DNA of 21,733 bases, taken from contig CANGGC010000003.1 in NCBI GenBank assembly GCA_947453125.1, positions 1 through 21,733 of the forward strand, read 5' to 3'. A model generated the notes under the pieces. The model made no database searches. It saw only the letters and a program-made list of their open reading frames with translations, and was not told the origin of the DNA. The position numbers and the translations under genes were made by a program. Source of the stretch: Planctomycetaceae bacterium. Its GTDB lineage: Bacteria; Planctomycetota; Planctomycetia; Pirellulales; UBA1268. Positions within the stretch are counted from its first letter, which is position 1; every line of letters starts with the position of its first letter. Below, one piece after another: positions 1-8,275 of the stretch.

Positions 1-32
1 ATACCCCCCCAGCTTGGCGGCAGTCTACCCGA

Positions 33-629
33 TCATCCCGGCTCCTCCATCAGGCCGCCGTCGTCCCAGACCCCTCCCCGCGATCCGGGGCCGACGGCAA
101 ACCAGAGCGTGACGACCGCCATGAGGAGGGCGAAGACGAGGACGAGCGTCAGGGCGATCCCCATGGCGCACCCCGCCTGGCCGTCGTTGGTGCGGTGGGA
201 GGAGAGTTGGGAGTCGGTGAGGGGCCCCCCGGTGTCCCCCGGTGCGGATGACGGCTCGCTGTTGACCGAACTGTCGATTGCCAGCAGAAAGGCCCTCGCA
301 TAGCGGAAAAGCCACATCGGCAGCGCCACCGCCACCGCCAGACAGGCGGCGAGGGCCTGCTCGGCCGAGCAGCCGGCACCGAGGACGAGGAGGCCATAGA
401 GGGCGATCGTCGTCAGGGCCGTGACGCCGTAATTGATGTAGATCGACCCGAGGTAGAAGCCCGGTTCGCGGCGGAAATCGAGGCCACAGGCGGGGCAGCG
501 GGGCTCCATCCGGAACCATCCGGCAAACAGGCGGCCCGTGCCGCACCGGGGGCAGCGGAGGCGGAGGGCGTGGCGGAGCGGGGCGGGCAGGCTGAGCCTC
601 GGTAGACGGGGCGGGGATGGACGGTGCAT
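33..629 (-). CDS. DUF983 family zinc-ribbon membrane protein
   Basis: Predicted 198-aa inner-membrane protein of the DUF983 family, whose function is unknown. Two CxxC pairs are visible (C26/C29 in CPRCG and C45/C48 in CPACGLDF), as expected for a small zinc ribbon. They are followed by the family-typical stretch FYLGSIYINYG and two hydrophobic segments near residues 66-86 and 91-110. The open frame extends upstream to 812, but that would put a Pro-rich, low-complexity N-terminus on the protein and overlap cheA. The Met at 629, about 25 residues before the first Cys, fits the family. An oddity is the C-terminus: after the usual end (RYARAFLLAID) there is a polar spacer and a third hydrophobic segment at about residues 157-178. 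It is transcribed divergently from the chemotaxis operon, with about 170 bases between them. The family call is firm; the role is unknown. Confidence 0.8.
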   Translation of the reverse strand: MHRPSPPRLPRLSLPAPLRHALRLRCPRCGTGRLFAGWFRMEPRCPACGLDFRREPGFYLGSIYINYGVTALTTIALYGLLVLGAGCSAEQALAACLAVAVALPMWLFRYARAFLLAIDSSVNSEPSSAPGDTGGPLTDSQLSSHRTNDGQAGCAMGIALTLVLVFALLMAVVTLWFAVGPGSRGGVWDDGGLMEEPG

Positions 630-649
630 GGGTGGACGGGGCGGGGATG
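605..649. repeat. 15-base direct repeat in the DUF983/cheA divergent region
   Basis: The sequence GACGGGGCGGGGATG occurs at 605-619 and again at 635-649, a 30-base period. It spans the N-terminal codons and upstream region of the DUF983 gene. It may be simple slippage in GC-rich DNA, and no regulatory role can be shown. Confidence 0.45.
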
Positions 650-801
650 CCGCCGGAGCCTCCGGGGAACCGTTGCCATCGGTGCACGCGTCGCGACCGT
701 GAGGGGGGGAACGGCGGGCAGGCCAATCGGCCGAAACCCCTGTGTATGGTATCGGAGTGGGGGCGGGCGCGCCGTCGGTCTCCGCCCGGGGCGTTGGATT
801 C

Positions 802-3249
802 ATGAACGACAACGAAGAATACGTGCGGGAGTTCCTCGTCGAGTCGGCCGAGAATCTCGACCAACTCGATCAGGACCTCGTCGCCCTCGAGGAGAACCCG
901 CGCGATTCCCAACGGCTGGCGAGCATCTTCCGCACCGTTCACACGATCAAGGGGACGAGCGGATTCTTTGGCTTCGCCAAGCTCGGAGCGATCACGCACA
1001 GTGGCGAGCATCTCCTCGGCCAACTCCGGGACGGCAAGATCGATCTCGACGACGACGTCACCGGTGTGCTTCTCACGCTCGTCGATGCCGTCCGCTCGAT
1101 CCTCGAGCGGATCGAGAAGACGGGAGGGGAAGGGGAGAGCGATTTTCACGATCTCTCGCAGTCGCTCGACCGGGTCGCCTTCGAGGCGGCCAAGCGCCGG
1201 GAGGACGGCGGCGTGGTCATCACCCGCCTCGTTCCGCCGCCGCCTGAATCGGCACCGGCACCCGCGCCTCCCACCGCGATCGAGGAGCCAGTGCCTGCCG
1301 ACCCGGAGCCCACTCCGGCTACGGCGCCCGTGACGATCGAGGCGCCCGTCGCAGCAGCGGAGCGTGTCACCGCGGAGAAGCCTGAGTCGCCAGCCGCGCC
1401 GATTGCGCCTGCCATCGCGCCGGCGATCACGATGACCGCCGAGGTGGAGGCTGACACGGTGCCTCTCTCGACGGCCCAGGTCGTCGCGCCCGAGGCAGTC
1501 ACGGCCGCCGCTCCGCCCAGCCCGGCCCAGCCGCCGGCCGCGCGAACGAGGCGGCCGGCCGTGTCGGAGCAATCGATCCGCGTCGATGTCGGCCTCCTCG
1601 GGACGCTCGTCGATCTCGTCGGTGAGCTTGTCCTCGCCCGCAACCAACTCGAGTCGACCGTCCGCCACAAAACGGCCACCCGGGGTGACGAGCACCCCGA
1701 GCTCCTCAAGGTCGTCCATCGCATCGACACCGTCACCGCGTCGCTCCAGGCGGCGGCGATGAAGACGCGGATGCAGCCGATCGAGCAGGTGTTCAGCAAG
1801 TTTCCCCGCATCGTCCGCGACCTGGCCGTGATCTGCGGCAAGGAAGTGACCCTCGAGATCGACGGGGCCGACACCGAACTCGATCGTTCGCTCGTCGAGA
1901 CGATCCGCGATCCCCTTACGCACCTCGTCCGCAATGCCGTCGATCACGGCATCGAACCGCCCGAGGTGCGCGTGGCCCGCGGCAAGCCGGCGGCCGGCCG
2001 GCTGTCGCTGCGGGCCTACCACGAGAGTGGTCAGGTGATGGTCGAGATCCGCGACGACGGTGGCGGGATCCCGGTCGACGTCGTGCGGAAGAAGGCGGTG
2101 GCCAAGGGACTTGTGAGCGCCGAACAGGCCGCGCTCCTCTCCGATGAACGCGTCCTCCAATACATCTTCGAGCCGGGGTTCTCGACCGCCGCCAAGGTCA
2201 CCGACGTGTCGGGCCGTGGCGTCGGCATGGATGTGGTGCGAACGAACATCGAGGCGATTGGTGGAGCGGTCGACATCGGCAGCGTCCCCGGCGCGGGAAC
2301 CACTGTCCGGGTGCGGATCCCGCTCACGCTGGCGATCATCCCGGCGTTAATCGTCTCCGCCGGCAGCCACAGGTTCGCGATCCCCCAGGCCGCCGTCCGC
2401 GAATTGATCGCGCTCCGCGCCGGCACCAATGGCCCGGCGATGGCGGTCGAGGGGCTCGAAGGGGCACCAGTGATGCGCCTCCGCGGCAGGCTCCTGCCGC
2501 TGGTGTTCCTCGGGGAACTCCTCGGCCTCGAGGCCCTCGCCGCCCCTGGCCAGCCGCCGCGGGGCACGGTCGTGGTCCTCCGCAGCGACGAAGTCGAATA
2601 CGGCCTCGTCGTCGACGGTGTCACCGTCAGTGAGGACATCGTCGTCAAGCCGATCGTGGCGGTGCTTGTGGCGCTGGGGCTGTATGCCGGCGCGACGGTC
2701 CGCGGCGACGGTGCCGTGGTGCTGATCCTCGACCCCCGCGGCATCGCTCATGCCGCGAAGGTGCCCCCCCGGCCCGCATCGGATCGCCTCGCGGAATCCG
2801 CTGCCGCTGAGGTTGTGCCGCTCGACCGCTACCTCGTCTGCGAATCGCCGGCGGGGCGCGTCGTCGCCGTGCCGCTGGAGGAGGTCGCCCGCCTCGAGAC
2901 GTTCCCCTGTGAACGGATCCAGCACGCGGCCGGGCACATGGTGGTGCATCGCGAGGGAAGGTTGACGGCGATCGCCGACGTCGACGCCGTCCTCACCGGC
3001 GCGCCGCAACCGGTCGACACTCCGGCCGTGACCGCCGTGATCCTCTCGGCGACGCTCGGCGAGGTGGCCCTCCGCGTCCGCCGGATCCTCGAGGTGGTCG
3101 CGCCTGAGGCGCCGATCAACCGCGATCTGCGCGCCCGCGGCGTGCTCGGTACGATCGCCGTGGCCGGTCGGGCCACCGAGGTGATCGACGTCCGGCACGC
3201 CCTCCCCGGTGCCCCTCCCACCACCGCCACCCCCGGGGTGACGGCATGA
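802..3249 (+). CDS. cheA: Chemotaxis histidine kinase CheA, no P2 domain, two CheW-like domains
   Basis: 815-aa cytoplasmic kinase that would autophosphorylate under receptor control and pass phosphate to receiver domains. Domains in order: HPt (P1) at about residues 1-115 with phospho-acceptor His47 in TVHTIKGTSGFF; a Pro/Ala-rich linker at about 155-255 where a CheY/CheB-binding P2 domain would normally lie; dimerisation domain P3 from about 256; ATPase domain with N box NAVDHG (about 378), G1 DDGGGIP (about 419) and G2 GRGVGMDVV (about 472); CheW-like P5 from about 506; and a second CheW-like domain at about 672-806. The start at 802 (MNDNEEYVREFL) begins the HPt helix; the longer frame from 742 adds only a GC-biased tail. 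No clear Shine-Dalgarno sequence is seen. The stop overlaps the cheW start by 4 bases, indicating translational coupling. The kinase call is certain. The lack of P2 is judged from composition, not structure. Confidence 0.96.
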   Translation: MNDNEEYVREFLVESAENLDQLDQDLVALEENPRDSQRLASIFRTVHTIKGTSGFFGFAKLGAITHSGEHLLGQLRDGKIDLDDDVTGVLLTLVDAVRSILERIEKTGGEGESDFHDLSQSLDRVAFEAAKRREDGGVVITRLVPPPPESAPAPAPPTAIEEPVPADPEPTPATAPVTIEAPVAAAERVTAEKPESPAAPIAPAIAPAITMTAEVEADTVPLSTAQVVAPEAVTAAAPPSPAQPPAARTRRPAVSEQSIRVDVGLLGTLVDLVGELVLARNQLESTVRHKTATRGDEHPELLKVVHRIDTVTASLQAAAMKTRMQPIEQVFSKFPRIVRDLAVICGKEVTLEIDGADTELDRSLVETIRDPLTHLVRNAVDHGIEPPEVRVARGKPAAGRLSLRAYHESGQVMVEIRDDGGGIPVDVVRKKAVAKGLVSAEQAALLSDERVLQYIFEPGFSTAAKVTDVSGRGVGMDVVRTNIEAIGGAVDIGSVPGAGTTVRVRIPLTLAIIPALIVSAGSHRFAIPQAAVRELIALRAGTNGPAMAVEGLEGAPVMRLRGRLLPLVFLGELLGLEALAAPGQPPRGTVVVLRSDEVEYGLVVDGVTVSEDIVVKPIVAVLVALGLYAGATVRGDGAVVLILDPRGIAHAAKVPPRPASDRLAESAAAEVVPLDRYLVCESPAGRVVAVPLEEVARLETFPCERIQHAAGHMVVHREGRLTAIADVDAVLTGAPQPVDTPAVTAVILSATLGEVALRVRRILEVVAPEAPINRDLRARGVLGTIAVAGRATEVIDVRHALPGAPPTTATPGVTA

Positions 3250-3737
3250 CGCGTGCCACGGAGGTGATCGACCCGGTGAAGCCGGCGGCGGAGACGCGCC
3301 GGTTCTGCACGTTTGTCGTGGCCGGCCGGGCTTTCGCGGTCGATGCTAGCGCCGTGCAGGAGGTGTTTCGGGGGACGGTGACGACGCCGGTGCCACGGGG
3401 GCCGAAGGCGATCCGTGGGCTCCTCAATCTCCGGGGGAGGATCGTGCCGGCAATCGACATGCGGAAGCGGATGGGCTTCGAGCCGATCGCCGGCGAGGGG
3501 ATCCATGTCGTCCTCACGGCCGGCGGCGAGACGCACAGCCTGATCGTCGATTCCCTCACCGACGTCGTCGACATCCCCGTGTCGGCGATCGAAACGTCGA
3601 CGATCGGAGCCGAAGGGGAGATAGGGGAATGCATCGAGGGGGTGGTTGCCGCCCGCGATGGACTGGTGCATCTGCTCGGGATCGAAGCGATTCTGGCAGG
3701 ATTGGCGGAACCGACCGTTGAAAGGAAGATGCGATGA
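3246..3737 (+). CDS. cheW: Chemotaxis coupling protein CheW
   Basis: 163-aa single-domain CheW-like protein linking receptors to CheA in the chemosensory array. After an 18-residue leader, the pattern RRFCTFVVAGRAFAVDASAV, VQEVFRG, IRGLLNLRGRIVPAIDMRKRM and LIVDSLTDVVDIP follows the SH3-like CheW fold. The length is ordinary for the family. It starts in an ATGA overlap with the cheA stop and ends in another with the receptor start, so the three genes are almost certainly co-translated from one transcript. It is the only stand-alone CheW here, although CheA contributes two more CheW-like domains. Nothing in the sequence suggests a defect. Confidence 0.94.
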   Translation: MTRATEVIDPVKPAAETRRFCTFVVAGRAFAVDASAVQEVFRGTVTTPVPRGPKAIRGLLNLRGRIVPAIDMRKRMGFEPIAGEGIHVVLTAGGETHSLIVDSLTDVVDIPVSAIETSTIGAEGEIGECIEGVVAARDGLVHLLGIEAILAGLAEPTVERKMR

Positions 3738-5890
3738 GCGTGCAGACAGGCTCGGCGAACGACCGGCGGGGATGGCTTCGGGAACTCTTGGCGTTTGCCA
3801 CCAATCCCCTCCTCCTCGCGCTCCTGCTTGTGTCGCTGGTGCCGCTGGCCATGATGGGCTACGCCACCTACCGCAGCGCCTCGCAGGCGCTCGACACGGA
3901 GGCGCGGGGAAAGCTGACGGTTGTCCGCGAGATCACCGTCAAGCAGGTGGAGCGCTACTTCGCCGGCCTCCACGATCAGCTCCGCGTGCTCGCCGACGAT
4001 CCCTCCACGCGTGAGGCGCTGGGAGACTTCCGAGATGGCTTCCGCACGGTCCTCCAGGACGGCGCCGTCGCCGAGCCGGAGCAGTCGCGGGCCAGGCGCG
4101 ATCTCGGCGTTTGGTATGCCAATGAGTTCGCTCCGCGATACAAGGAAGAGAGCGGCCGAGAGGTGCAGACCGACGGCCTGACCGCCGTCCTCGGCGATGC
4201 CACGACCTGGCTCCAGGATCTCTATCTCGTCCGCAATGCAAACCCGACCGGATCGAAGGATCTCCTCGACGCCGCCCCCGACGGGTCGGCCTACAGCCTC
4301 GCCCACGCCCAGCACCACCCGGTGCTCCGCAATGTGCTGCGACGGTATGGCCTCTACGACATCTTTCTCATCGATGCCGAGAGCGGCGAGATCGTTTACA
4401 CCGTCTTCAAGGAGATCGACTTCGCCACGTCGCTCAAGAACGGCGCATTCGCCGAGACAAGCCTCGGGAAGGTGTTTCGCCAGGCTGCTGCCGCCGGCCG
4501 CGGGGATGTCGTCTACTTCGGCAATTTCGGCCCCTATCTCCCCTCCTACGAAAAGCCCGCCGGATTCATCGCGGCGCCGATCCTCGAGGGACGGAAGGTG
4601 GTTGGCGTCCTCGCCTTCCAGTTGCCGCTCGACCGGATCAATGCGGTGGTCGGTGAGACGCTCGGCCTGGGCGCTACCGGCGAGACTTATGCCATCGGGC
4701 CCGATAGGCTGTTTCGTACCGACTCCCGATTCCTCGAGCGGCTCGGCGCAAAGACGACGATCTGCAATCCGAAGCACAAGGTCGACACCGCACCGGTGAA
4801 GGATGTCTTTGAGCAGGGGGGGAGCGGCACCGGGCCGGCCCTCGACTACCGCAACGAGCCGGTCCTTTCCTCGTGGGGGCCGGCGGTCATTCATCCGGCC
4901 GATGGCCCGGGCAACGACGCGGTCCGGTGGGCGATCGTGTCGGACATCGATCAGGCGGAGATTTCAGCCCCGGTCGATGCCCTGAAGCGGTTCGCCGGCT
5001 GGATCTTCGGCCTGACAACGCTCGGCGTGGCCCTCCTCTCGGCGCGGATCGCCTCCTCGTTCAGCCGGGCGGCGCGGCGGCAGGCGACGCTCGTCGACGG
5101 CATCAAGGACAACACCCACACCCTCGCCAGCGCCTCCGAGGAGCTGACGAGCGTCAGCCAGCAGATGAGCGCCGCGGCGGAGGAGACGACCGCTCAGGCA
5201 AACCTCGTCTCCGCGGCCGCCGAGGAGGTCAGCGCCAACACGAAGACGGTGTCGGGCTCGGTCGAAAACCTCGTCCAGAGCATCTACGAGATCGCCCGCT
5301 CCGCCCAAGACGCCGCCGGCGTCGCCCGGCAGTCGGTCGACATGGCCCGGGCGACGTCGAAGACAATGGACAAGCTCGGTACGTCGAGCGCGGAGATCGG
5401 CCAAGTGGTGAAGGTGATCACCTCGATCGCCGAGCAGACGAACCTCCTCGCCCTCAACGCCACGATCGAGGCGGCCCGGGCCGGCGAGGCGGGGAAGGGC
5501 TTCGCCGTTGTCGCCAACGAGGTCAAGGACCTCGCCCGCGAGACCGCCAAGGCCACCGAGGACATCGGTTCGAAGATCGAGGCGATGCTGGCCGACACCT
5601 CCAAGGCCGTCGGCGCGATCGGCGAGATCGTGGCGGTGATCGAGAAGATCGACGGGCTACAAACGAAGATCGCCGCCGCGGTCGAGGAGCAGAGCGTCAC
5701 CACCAGCGAGATCAGCCGCAACATCGGCGAGGCGACGATCGGCTCGACGGAGATCGCTCAGAACATCGGCCAGGTGGCCCAGGCCGCGCAGAACACCGCC
5801 GAGGGGGCGAGCAACGCCCAGCTTTCGAGCCAGGAGTTGTCGAGGATGGCCCAGAACCTCCAGCGGCTCGTGGAGGAATACCAGAAGTGA
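3734..5890 (+). CDS. Methyl-accepting chemotaxis receptor with large periplasmic domain, no HAMP
   Basis: 718-aa transmembrane receptor. TM1 lies at about residues 25-46 (NPLLLALLLVSLVPLAMMGY), a periplasmic sensing domain at about 47-418 and TM2 at about 420-440. The sensing region contains LLDAAPDGSAYSLAHAQHHP, YDIFLIDAESGEIVYTV and a second AAPILEGRKVVGVLAFQLP module, which looks like a double-Cache-type domain; the ligand cannot be read from sequence. The cytoplasmic coiled coil carries the MCP hairpin from N570 (NLLALNATIEAARAGEAGKG, FAVVANEVKDLA). Glu/Ala-rich helices such as SAAAEETTAQ and AAAVEEQS are likely methylation segments for CheR/CheB. No HAMP domain is recognisable between TM2 and the coiled coil, and there is no C-terminal CheR-tethering pentapeptide (the protein ends EEYQK). 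AAAGGAAG upstream of the ATG is a good ribosome site. It overlaps cheW by 4 bases. Confidence 0.94.
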   Translation: MSVQTGSANDRRGWLRELLAFATNPLLLALLLVSLVPLAMMGYATYRSASQALDTEARGKLTVVREITVKQVERYFAGLHDQLRVLADDPSTREALGDFRDGFRTVLQDGAVAEPEQSRARRDLGVWYANEFAPRYKEESGREVQTDGLTAVLGDATTWLQDLYLVRNANPTGSKDLLDAAPDGSAYSLAHAQHHPVLRNVLRRYGLYDIFLIDAESGEIVYTVFKEIDFATSLKNGAFAETSLGKVFRQAAAAGRGDVVYFGNFGPYLPSYEKPAGFIAAPILEGRKVVGVLAFQLPLDRINAVVGETLGLGATGETYAIGPDRLFRTDSRFLERLGAKTTICNPKHKVDTAPVKDVFEQGGSGTGPALDYRNEPVLSSWGPAVIHPADGPGNDAVRWAIVSDIDQAEISAPVDALKRFAGWIFGLTTLGVALLSARIASSFSRAARRQATLVDGIKDNTHTLASASEELTSVSQQMSAAAEETTAQANLVSAAAEEVSANTKTVSGSVENLVQSIYEIARSAQDAAGVARQSVDMARATSKTMDKLGTSSAEIGQVVKVITSIAEQTNLLALNATIEAARAGEAGKGFAVVANEVKDLARETAKATEDIGSKIEAMLADTSKAVGAIGEIVAVIEKIDGLQTKIAAAVEEQSVTTSEISRNIGEATIGSTEIAQNIGQVAQAAQNTAEGASNAQLSSQELSRMAQNLQRLVEEYQK

Positions 5891-5924
5891 TGCCGGGGCA
5901 ACGGCCCCGGTCCACGCTGAACCC

Positions 5925-7382
5925 ATGGCTGATTCCATGCGTGCCCTGATCGTCGATGATTCCAAGCCGGTGCGGAGCATCCTCGCGAAGATGCTCGTCG
6001 ATCTGGGGTATGAGTGCGAGCAGGCGGCCGATGGTCAGGAGGCGCTTCTGGTCCTCGGCCGAGGCCGGTGCCCAGACCTCGTGACGATCAACCTCCACAT
6101 GCCGGTCATGGATGGTTTTGAATTGCTCGGGCGGCTGCGGCGGGAGCCGGTCTGGAAGGGGCTGCCCGTCGTGGCGATGTCGTCCGACCGTGCCCCGGAG
6201 ACCATCGACCGGGCGATCCGGGCCGGGGCCGGGGTGTTCGTTGCCAAGCCGTTCACGACGGCGGCGATCGCCGAGGCGCTCACGGCCGTCGGTCTTCGGG
6301 CCGTTCCCCGTCCAGGCGCTGCGTCGGGGGGCACGGGGCCATTGAAGATCCTCATCGTCGACGATTCGGCGACGATCCGCGGCGTGGTGTCGGCGACGCT
6401 TTCGGCCGACCCTGAGCTGTGCGTCATCGCGACGGCCGCCGACGGCGTCCAGGGGCTCGCCCGCGTCAACGAATCCCCCCCCGATGTCGTGCTTCTCGAT
6501 GTCGAGATGCCGGTCATGGATGGGCTGACGATGCTCCGCGAGCTTCGAAAGACTCGGCCGCGTCTGCCGGTCGTGATGTTCTCGACCCTCACCGAGCGCG
6601 GTGCGAAGGTGGCGCTCGACGCCCTCGTGGCGGGCGCCAACGATTACGTCGCCAAGCCAAAGGGGGCGACCAGCGACGAAGTTGCGGCACGGATCCGCGA
6701 GGACGTGATCCCGAAGCTGAAGCAGTTCCGCCGGTCGGTGGCCACGCCGGGGAGCGCTCCCGCCTCACTCGTGCCGAGGGCCTCGCCCCGGCCCCGCACC
6801 GATCCAGTCGCGGCGGTCGTCGTCGGCGTGTCGACGGGCGGCCCGGTGGCGCTCGCCGAGTTCCTCCCGGCGTTCGTGAAGTCGGCGCCCGTGCCGGTGC
6901 TCATCGTCCAGCACATGCCAGCCGTGTTCACCGCCCACCTCGCCGAGCAGCTCACGAAGGTGTGCGGCTTGCCTGTCCGCGAGGCTCCCGCCGGGCACGA
7001 GCTCCGTCCCGGCGACGTGTTCCTCGCTCCGGGAGGGCGGCATCTCAAGGTGGCTCGCAGCGGCCCGAAGGTGATCACGCAGCTCGACGATGGCCCGCCC
7101 GAGAATGCCTGTCGGCCGGCGGCGGATGTCCTCTTCCGGTCGGCTGCGGAGGCGTGGGGAAGGCAGACGCTCGCTGTCGTCCTCACCGGGATGGGGAAGG
7201 ATGGGCTCAAGGGAAGCGAGGCAATCCACGCCGCCGGCGGCACGATCCTCGCGCAGGACGAGGTGACGAGCGTTGTCTGGGGAATGCCGGGCCATGTTGC
7301 CCGGGCGGGGCTCGCCGAGGCGGTGCTCCCCCTCCGCCAGCTCGGGGTCGAGGTGGGGATGCGATTGCGACGGCGCGGCTGA
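5925..7382 (+). CDS. cheB: CheY-like pseudo-receiver fused to CheB methylesterase
   Basis: 485-aa fusion. Residues about 6-120 are a receiver with the acidic pair D11/D12, S86 and K108, but the phospho-acceptor position is Asn56 (INLHMPVMDG, codon AAC at 6090-6092), so it should not be phosphorylated in the normal way. Residues about 140-260 are the canonical CheB receiver with phospho-acceptor D192 (LLDVEMPVMDG) and the AKPKG lysine. A Pro-rich linker leads to the methylesterase/deamidase domain at about 293-480, with the triad S303 (GVSTGG), H330 (VQHMP) and D426 (TGMGKDG). The enzyme would remove methyl groups from, or deamidate, the receptor encoded just upstream. The frame is continuous with no stop between the receivers. 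An internal TTG at the second receiver (near 6342) could in principle make CheB alone. It lies 34 bases after the receptor gene. Confidence 0.93.
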   Translation: MADSMRALIVDDSKPVRSILAKMLVDLGYECEQAADGQEALLVLGRGRCPDLVTINLHMPVMDGFELLGRLRREPVWKGLPVVAMSSDRAPETIDRAIRAGAGVFVAKPFTTAAIAEALTAVGLRAVPRPGAASGGTGPLKILIVDDSATIRGVVSATLSADPELCVIATAADGVQGLARVNESPPDVVLLDVEMPVMDGLTMLRELRKTRPRLPVVMFSTLTERGAKVALDALVAGANDYVAKPKGATSDEVAARIREDVIPKLKQFRRSVATPGSAPASLVPRASPRPRTDPVAAVVVGVSTGGPVALAEFLPAFVKSAPVPVLIVQHMPAVFTAHLAEQLTKVCGLPVREAPAGHELRPGDVFLAPGGRHLKVARSGPKVITQLDDGPPENACRPAADVLFRSAAEAWGRQTLAVVLTGMGKDGLKGSEAIHAAGGTILAQDEVTSVVWGMPGHVARAGLAEAVLPLRQLGVEVGMRLRRRG

Positions 7383-7426
7383 CAGTCATTCGACGGCCGG
7401 GCGCACCCCGGGACAGGACAGATCCC

Positions 7427-8269
7427 TTGAAGGTCAATCCCCAGCAGCTCGCCTTCCTGTCGACGTTTCTCAAACGGCGCAGCGGCGTGGTCATCGACGC
7501 CTCGAAGGCCTACCTCGTCGAGGCCCGGCTTCTGCCGGTCCTGCGGCAGCGGGGCCTCGCCGATTTCGAGGTCCTCGTCGAACGCGTCCGCAGCGCCCGC
7601 GATCCTGGGCTCGAGCAGGACGTCCTCAATGCGATGATGACGCACGAGACATCGTTCTTCCGCGATCGATCGCCGTTCGAGACGGTAAAGCGGCTGCTCC
7701 CCGACCTCCTCAAACGCCGCGCCGTCGCCAGGCATCTGGTCGTCTGGTCGGCGGCCGCGTCGTCGGGGCAGGAGGCCTACAGCCTGGCGATGCTCTTGAA
7801 CGAGCACTTCCGCGAGGCGCTTGCCGGCTGGTCGGTGCGGATCCTCGCCACCGACATCTCCGACCCGGTGCTGGCCCGCGCCCGGGAGGGGCTCTACAGC
7901 GATCTCGAGGTCGCCCGCGGACTGCCGGTGGAGCTCCGCGACAAGTACTTCGTCCGGCTGCAAGGGAAGTGGAGCATCGCGCACGAGTGCCGGAAATACG
8001 TCGAGTTCCGGAAGATGAATCTCCTCGACCCCTGGCAGGGGGTGCCGCCGTGCGACATCGTCTTCCTGCGGAACATCCTGATCTATTTCGACGTCCCGAC
8101 CCGGGCCGCGATCCTGGCGAAGATGCGCTCCACCGTCCGCCCCGACGGCGCGCTGTTCCTCGGCGGGGCCGAGACGATGCTCGGCGTCTGCGACACCTAC
8201 GACCGCGTCGAGGGGGTGGGCTGCAGTTACTACCGCCCGCGGACCGCTCCCGTGGCGAAGCGCCCGTGA
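7427..8269 (+). CDS. cheR: Chemotaxis receptor methyltransferase CheR
   Basis: 280-aa SAM-dependent glutamate methyltransferase that would modify the receptor and oppose CheB. The N-terminal helical domain (LAFLSTFLKRRSGVVID, MMTHETSFFRD) is followed by the Rossmann domain with SAM motif WSAAASSGQEAYSLAM (W107 onward), the acidic loop LATDIS (D143) and RNILIYFD (N216). The usual CSTGEEPY is SSGQEAY here, a modest variation. The start is a TTG at 7427, preceded by ACAGGA; no in-frame ATG or GTG lies between the cheB stop and conserved residues, and this start gives a normal CheR length. It is the last gene of the chemosensory operon and converges on the PP2C phosphatase gene with only 6 bases between them. 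Confidence 0.92.
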   Translation: MKVNPQQLAFLSTFLKRRSGVVIDASKAYLVEARLLPVLRQRGLADFEVLVERVRSARDPGLEQDVLNAMMTHETSFFRDRSPFETVKRLLPDLLKRRAVARHLVVWSAAASSGQEAYSLAMLLNEHFREALAGWSVRILATDISDPVLARAREGLYSDLEVARGLPVELRDKYFVRLQGKWSIAHECRKYVEFRKMNLLDPWQGVPPCDIVFLRNILIYFDVPTRAAILAKMRSTVRPDGALFLGGAETMLGVCDTYDRVEGVGCSYYRPRTAPVAKRP

Positions 8270-8275
8270 TGGCTG

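Noticed and set aside
25..2160. 711-codon open frame antisense to cheA
   Set aside because: Arg/Gly/Asp-rich composition without any domain; it mirrors the codon bias of cheA, whose motifs are unambiguous.
3116..4894. 592-codon open frame antisense to the cheW and receptor genes
   Set aside because: Same GC-bias artefact; it spans two real genes and their junction and shows no family motif.
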